10,666 nt of DNA. It comes from an uncultured Sphingobacteriales bacterium (lineage in GTDB: Bacteria; Bacteroidota; Bacteroidia; Chitinophagales; Chitinophagaceae). Position 1 is the stretch's first letter, and each line of letters begins with the position of its first letter. The notes below the pieces were generated by a model that did no database searches, was not told the DNA's origin, and was given only the letters and a program-made list of their open reading frames with translations. This document shows positions 6,820-10,666 of the stretch, piece by piece. The position numbers and the translations under genes are program-made. The stretch covers positions 1 to 10,666 of the forward strand of contig CAMPKG010000087.1 of the NCBI GenBank assembly GCA_946887085.1, read 5' to 3'.

Positions 6820-6912
6820 TTAGCGAGAGGGATAGGTGGCGAGGGCCTTGATGAGCAGGGGGTAGTGGACGCGTTTATCGTCGAAGTATTTGTATGGGTA
6901 ATCGGGTCTCAT
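6820..6912 (-). CDS. Possible 30-residue small protein or gene remnant
   Basis: ATG at 6912 opens a 30-codon frame ending in TAA at 6820. The product begins MRPDYPYKYFDDKRV and is rich in Tyr, Pro and basic residues. Most third codon positions are G or C, like the flavin reductase gene 48 bases downstream on the same strand, which is unusual for a chance ORF in this otherwise AT-leaning gap. There is no signal peptide or known motif. It might be a leader or small protein co-transcribed with the flavin reductase, the remnant of a larger gene, or chance. Confidence 0.3.
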   Translation of the reverse strand: MRPDYPYKYFDDKRVHYPLLIKALATYPSR

Positions 6913-6967
6913 GGTAAGCGGGTGCAAGATACTTTAAAAGTGATTTCGAATTTAAAGTGGATTGTTC

Positions 6968-6975
6968 TATTTTTG
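6968..6975 (+). promoter_or_regulatory. -7 element of the tRNA-Met promoter
   Basis: TATTTTTG matches TAnnTTTG exactly and ends 10 bases before the mature tRNA 5' end. The -33 position has TTTCG (around 6944-6948), an imperfect TTG about 20 bases upstream. Confidence 0.65.
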
Positions 6976-6985
6976 CCACCCATTT

Positions 6986-7062
6986 GGCGGGGTAGCTCAG
7001 GCGGTTAGAGCGCAGGATTCATAACCCTGAGGTCATGGGTTCAACTCCCATCTCCGCTACCA
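6986..7062 (+). tRNA. tRNA-Met (CAT), elongator type
   Basis: The 77-base cloverleaf can be drawn in full. The acceptor GGCGGGG (6986-6992) pairs with CTCCGCT (7052-7058) using two G-U pairs. The D-arm is GCTC/GAGC. The anticodon loop TTCATAA carries CAT. The T-arm is ATGGG-TTCAACT-CCCAT. The discriminator is A, and CCA is encoded at 7060-7062. The anticodon stem has an A-C mismatch next to the loop (position 31-39). It lacks the three G-C pairs under the loop that mark initiator tRNA. A CAT anticodon could also be the lysidine-modified tRNA-Ile, but overall it looks like elongator Met. Confidence 0.95.
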
Positions 7063-7074
7063 ATTACTGGGAGT

Positions 7075-7106
7075 GCCTGTAGGATGAAAGTCCTATGGGC
7101 TTTTTT
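7075..7106 (+). terminator. Intrinsic terminator of the tRNA transcript
   Basis: GCCTGTAGGA (7075-7084) pairs with TCCTATGGGC (7091-7100) over 10 bp with two wobbles. The loop is TGAAAG, and TTTTTT follows directly. It starts 13 bases after the tRNA. Confidence 0.9.
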
Positions 7107-7234
7107 ATTGCCTATCCGAGTAATAGGTGTTCTGAATGCAGCCCGACCGTACAAGAGACCCTTTCTGATCTTACACTATCCATACATGATTCCGGTATGA
7201 ATAACGTGTCTCTTTCTTCGCACGGATAGGCAAT
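7107..7234. repeat. 128-bp element with 12-bp terminal inverted repeats and nested stems
   Basis: ATTGCCTATCCG (7107-7118) is the exact reverse complement of CGGATAGGCAAT (7223-7234). Nested inside are AAGAGAC (7153-7159) with GTCTCTT (7208-7214), and CATAC (7181-7185) with GTATG (7195-7199). The three arms nest in order, as in one long interrupted hairpin. No ORF and no target-site duplication are visible. It may be a structured RNA or a small non-autonomous element. Confidence 0.55.
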
Positions 7235-7311
7235 GCGATATGTACCGCAGGAGTTACACACAGCGGTTATCCGGCACAGTGGGACCACTTAGCCGTACTA
7301 AGTGAAAACTA
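7235..7311. other. Further hairpins upstream of the type B cargo gene
   Basis: Two more inverted repeats follow the 128-bp element: ACCGC (7244-7248) with GCGGT (7263-7267), and a perfect 7-bp stem CACTTAG (7286-7292) with CTAAGTG (7298-7304) around a CCGTA loop. Neither has a T-run, so they are not obvious terminators. Confidence 0.4.
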
Positions 7312-7356
7312 CTAACGCTTTTGTTTGCGCATAAATCGAATTACTTTTAGCGTTAG
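7312..7356 (+). promoter_or_regulatory. Candidate promoter flanked by an 8-bp inverted repeat
   Basis: TTG (7321-7323) and TACTTTTA (7342-7349) are spaced by 18 bases; the -7 box differs from TAnnTTTG at one position. Transcription would begin a few bases before the ATG at 7365, leaving almost no leader. The exact inverted repeat CTAACGCT (7312-7319) / AGCGTTAG (7349-7356) brackets the promoter, as an operator might. Confidence 0.4.
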
Positions 7357-7364
7357 ATCATCCC

Positions 7365-10300
7365 ATGCGCCTTTTCCTTCTTATACTCCTCTTGATTATT
7401 TCGTCCTTTTTTGTCAAGGCGGCAGATATTGTGGTAACTACCAATGCAGAATCAGGTCCGGGCTCGCTACGTGCCGCCATAGAAACAGCCAACAGCAATG
7501 GAACGGCCGTTCACGACATTATACGATTTAATATTCCCGCGACGGCCTTTCTTGATCGCGTAATTCTGTTAACAAGCGAACTTCCTGCTCTGACGTCGAA
7601 CCTTACTATTGATGGGTCCACTCAGCCGGGCGAATCATTTCAGAACACTGACGCAAAAATCCTGATAAAACAAGACCAGTATGCACCTTCATTTGCCTCG
7701 TTGCGGATAAGCAATGCTAAAAATGTAAATATCTATGGCTTGTATCTGTATATCGGGTATTGGGAAGGAATATTCTGGCCGCTCGGAAATCGCTCGCCGA
7801 ATTTGTATGGGATAGATATTATTGATTCCAGGGATATCGAGATCGGTGCGCCTGGAAAGGGGAATGTTATTAACGGATCAGTCTATGCAATTCACTCGGT
7901 TTCTGATTCGTGCAGGAACATCAGGATAAGAAGCAACTTCCTGGGCATAGGATCGTATTTTTTGAATGGCAACAATCCCAATTCCGGTACCGACGTAGAT
8001 GATGTTGTACTTGGATGTGAGTACGCTGTTTATTTTATCAATGTAAAAGACATCACTTTCGGAGGCGAAAATGTAGCTGATGGAAACGTTGTTTCCTGTT
8101 ATGGTGGCCTTTTTATAAATAGCCAGCATCGAACAGGCAACGGCTTCATACAAATCAGGAATAATCTTTTTGGCAAGTGGTACGACAAGGTGTCGGACAT
8201 CGGTAATTTCGGAAGTTCTTTTACTACCAAAATTAAAATCGGAAATAATGATCAGATTGACTATAAATTAAGCTTTCTTGATAACTATCTGTACGGTGCC
8301 TTAGGTATACATCAGCTCACAGAGAAATTTTCGATACAGCGTAATCATTTCAATCTGCCGGATTTCGCAAGAAGCAATGATGGTAAGTTAGCTATAAGCT
8401 ATTGTTCGGCTGGTGGTTTGATCGGTGGAGACAATTTAACTGACCGTAACATCTTTACCGGAAAATATGAGTTTGGCGTTTATGCGATAAATGAATTTCA
8501 GAACGGCCCGGTGGAAATATTTAAAAATAAGTTTGATTGCAACTATAGTTATGGGTCGGTAACTTCTATTTATCCTCACCCGACATACGATGGTACTCCG
8601 ATACCGATGACGCAGGTTGATAAAACGACTGCTACATCCGTCTCGGGCAGGGCTACTCCAAACAGCAGGGTGGATTTGTATTATGACGACAAGTGCAATG
8701 CTTGTGAAGGCGAAATTTTTATTGCAACAGTTACGGCAGATGCAAACGGCAAATGGCAGTATTCGGGAAACATAACCGACACCGTGATAGCAATGGCCAC
8801 CAAAAATGGTTACTCAGGAAGTTTCTCGGAACCTCGTTTTGATGTCTCGAAAATGTTGGTTGTTCCGCCAACATGCGGAAAGACCAATGCGTCGATTACC
8901 GGTATTACCGGAGACGGCGCCGGAAGTCATTTTTGGATAAATCTGCAAACGAAAGACACCGTTGGGCGAACGCTTGACCTAGTAAATGTTCCTGCCGGAG
9001 AATATGTTCTTTATGGCCGTCATGGTAACTGTATAAGCTCGATCGGGCAGTCTATCCGGTTTGAGGATGTAACACCGAAAATCAATAATAATAATACCAG
9101 TATTGGTCAACCTGCATGTGGAAAGTTCAATGGATACATCCTTAATGTGCACTACCTCAGTTCGCCCAAATTTGTTGCAAAATGGCTCAATGCCAACAAT
9201 CAGATTGTGGGCTATGGCAACGGAATAAAAAACATGCCGCCCGGTAATTATACTTTTGTGTTGATAGATACAACCATCAACGGTGGTTGCAGCGACACGG
9301 CGAGGTATGAATTGATTAATCAGTCGGGGCCCGAATTAAATTTACAATCATTACACATAAAGCCGGCAACCTGTAGCAATGCAGATGGAAGTATCACCAA
9401 TATCACTTCGGTCAACACAACCGGTTTTGAAAATATTCAATGGTTGGATTCTCTCGACAATGTTGTAGGAACTGATTTCGACCTGCTGAATGTGCCTGGT
9501 GGCAGATATCGTTTGAAGTATAAAGACCAGTCTGCCTGCGACCCGATTATTACACCATATTTCGAGGTACCATCACCGGCGCTCAATTTCGTAAAACCGG
9601 TTATTGTTAAATCCGACGATGGTTATTGTGGCAACAGCACAGGTTTCATTATCGTCGAGAGCTTCGACAGAGATATATCCGGGTACACATTTAAGTGGAA
9701 GGACAAAAACTCGGGAGCTACGGTAGGAAATGGCTCTTCAATTTCAAGGCTCAACAACGGAGAATATGTGTTGGTAGCGGAAGATGTTAACGGATGCAGT
9801 AAAGATATTTTTGAAAAGAAGATACTTGTAAATCCAGCACCGGTATTTGACTACTCTCAATTGAAGGTGACCGACGAATCATGCTCGCTGTTAAACGGCG
9901 CGATTGAAAATGTTAAGTTATCCGGTACGTTCGGTAGCGTTCAATACACCTGGGTCGACGCTTCCGGAGGCATTGTGAGTTCTTCGGTAAATCTTTCTGA
10001 CGTGGAAGCCGGGCAATATCACGTGAAAATTATTGATGAAAAGTCGTGTGAGGTGACGTCAGGAGCTATACATGTGAAGAATATTAGTATTGCTCTTCCA
10101 CTTCCGGAATATGACGGTGTTGTTATCGCTAAGAATACAAGTTCAACGTTTTCATGCAAAAATCCTTCCCCGGGATCTTACCTGCTTTATTCAGATGCTG
10201 CTGCGCAACAGTTGACGGGAGAGAGTAGTGAGGGTGTTTTTGAAACGCCGGCTCTTACTGCTGATGTTACCTACTACGTTAAAAATGTTCTTGGTGCCTG

Positions 10301-10619
10301 CAGTAGCGCCGTAGAGCAGGTAAACATCAAAGTCGTGGACAAATCGTTTTTTGTGATTCCTAATGCTTTTACGCCGAACAGCGACGGCCTTAATGATGAT
10401 GTAGTTGTAAAAGTACACGGATATATAAATTTGAATTACTTTAAAATATTTAACCGCTACGGGCAGGAGGTTTTTGTTTCTTCGAAGCTCAACGATAAGT
10501 GGGATGGACGCGTAAATGGCAAGCCCGCCTCCACGGGTACGTATGTTTGGACAGGAAGGGGAACAGACCTCCTCGGTCAGCCCGTGACCGGTAATGGAAC
10601 GATCACGCTCATAAGATAG
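7365..10619 (+). CDS. Secreted beta-helix/SprB-repeat protein with T9SS type B sorting domain
   Basis: The 1084-residue product has a signal peptide (residues 1 to about 19). Next is a region like right-handed beta-helix surface proteins (20 to about 405), with the entry motif VTTNAESGPGSLRAAIETAN and many N-rich turns such as IQIRNNLFG. An Ig-like domain spans about 420-495 (SVSGRATPNSRVDLYY, ATVTADANGKW). Five SprB-like repeats of about 85 residues follow, each opening at a Cys (504, 585, 670, 755, 840) and holding a second Cys 52-57 residues later. An Ig_7-like domain covers about 910-990. The C-terminus (about 992-1084) is a gliding-motility-associated CHU_C domain: FVIPNAFTPNSDGLNDD, FNRYGQEVF, then STGTYVW. 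These features indicate T9SS export and attachment as a large adhesin. Polysaccharide binding or cleavage by the beta-helix is possible, but no catalytic residues are identified. The ATG at 7365 gives the intact signal peptide. Confidence 0.92.
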   Translation: MRLFLLILLLIISSFFVKAADIVVTTNAESGPGSLRAAIETANSNGTAVHDIIRFNIPATAFLDRVILLTSELPALTSNLTIDGSTQPGESFQNTDAKILIKQDQYAPSFASLRISNAKNVNIYGLYLYIGYWEGIFWPLGNRSPNLYGIDIIDSRDIEIGAPGKGNVINGSVYAIHSVSDSCRNIRIRSNFLGIGSYFLNGNNPNSGTDVDDVVLGCEYAVYFINVKDITFGGENVADGNVVSCYGGLFINSQHRTGNGFIQIRNNLFGKWYDKVSDIGNFGSSFTTKIKIGNNDQIDYKLSFLDNYLYGALGIHQLTEKFSIQRNHFNLPDFARSNDGKLAISYCSAGGLIGGDNLTDRNIFTGKYEFGVYAINEFQNGPVEIFKNKFDCNYSYGSVTSIYPHPTYDGTPIPMTQVDKTTATSVSGRATPNSRVDLYYDDKCNACEGEIFIATVTADANGKWQYSGNITDTVIAMATKNGYSGSFSEPRFDVSKMLVVPPTCGKTNASITGITGDGAGSHFWINLQTKDTVGRTLDLVNVPAGEYVLYGRHGNCISSIGQSIRFEDVTPKINNNNTSIGQPACGKFNGYILNVHYLSSPKFVAKWLNANNQIVGYGNGIKNMPPGNYTFVLIDTTINGGCSDTARYELINQSGPELNLQSLHIKPATCSNADGSITNITSVNTTGFENIQWLDSLDNVVGTDFDLLNVPGGRYRLKYKDQSACDPIITPYFEVPSPALNFVKPVIVKSDDGYCGNSTGFIIVESFDRDISGYTFKWKDKNSGATVGNGSSISRLNNGEYVLVAEDVNGCSKDIFEKKILVNPAPVFDYSQLKVTDESCSLLNGAIENVKLSGTFGSVQYTWVDASGGIVSSSVNLSDVEAGQYHVKIIDEKSCEVTSGAIHVKNISIALPLPEYDGVVIAKNTSSTFSCKNPSPGSYLLYSDAAAQQLTGESSEGVFETPALTADVTYYVKNVLGACSSAVEQVNIKVVDKSFFVIPNAFTPNSDGLNDDVVVKVHGYINLNYFKIFNRYGQEVFVSSKLNDKWDGRVNGKPASTGTYVWTGRGTDLLGQPVTGNGTITLIR

Positions 10620-10633
10620 ATTTCTCCTCCAGA

Positions 10634-10662
10634 GTTCATGGAAACAGGGTTAGTACATGAAC
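10634..10662 (+). terminator. Weak hairpin after the type B cargo gene
   Basis: GTTCATG (10634-10640) pairs with CATGAAC (10656-10662) across a 15-base loop, 14 bases after the stop codon. The window ends 4 bases later, so a T-run cannot be judged. Confidence 0.25.
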
Positions 10663-10666
10663 GGTG

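Noticed and set aside
6986..7234. tRNA-associated attachment site with an integrated island
   Set aside because: No duplicated tRNA 3' end and no integrase is visible in the window. The inverted repeat downstream is not a copy of the tRNA.

Overview
The window comes from a member of the Bacteroidota, most likely Chitinophagaceae or a near relative. The signs are type IX secretion system (T9SS) sorting domains of both the A and the B type, a PorV-type outer-membrane protein, a lipoprotein starting CSKELSQE after the lipobox, no Shine-Dalgarno sequences before starts, and several matches to the Bacteroidota promoter pattern TTG-N(17-23)-TAnnTTTG. The family-level placement is inference.

Layout. 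Bases 1-2600 hold the 3' part of a large secreted adhesin-like protein: seven Ig-like repeats of about 95 residues, a Big_12-like domain and a type A sorting domain. A strong hairpin separates it from porV (2663-3802). A small basic hypothetical protein follows (3924-4331). It meets a small minus-strand lipoprotein gene (4385-4645) across a near-perfect bidirectional terminator. A 364-base divergent gap contains a terminator-like element that no gene accounts for. Next come a surface-type lipoprotein gene (5010-5531), a GC-rich palindromic dispersed-repeat-like element, and a candidate minus-strand small RNA with its own promoter and terminator (about 5626-5786). A minus-strand flavin reductase-like gene (5875-6771) has a possible 30-codon ORF in front of it. 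An elongator-type tRNA-Met(CAT) with promoter and terminator follows (6986-7062). A structured 258-base gap leads to a 1084-residue secreted protein (7365-10619) with a beta-helix region, an Ig-like domain, five SprB-like repeats and a type B sorting domain.

How the parts relate. PorV is the outer-membrane shuttle of the T9SS that hands sorting-domain proteins to the cell surface. It lies here between one type A cargo protein directly upstream and one type B cargo protein about 3.6 kb downstream; PorU, its usual neighbour, is not in the window. The rest is ordinary chromosomal housekeeping. I see no transposase, integrase, CRISPR array or recognisable defence system. The best candidates for something undescribed are the small RNA at 5626-5786 and the nested inverted-repeat structures between the tRNA and the type B cargo gene.
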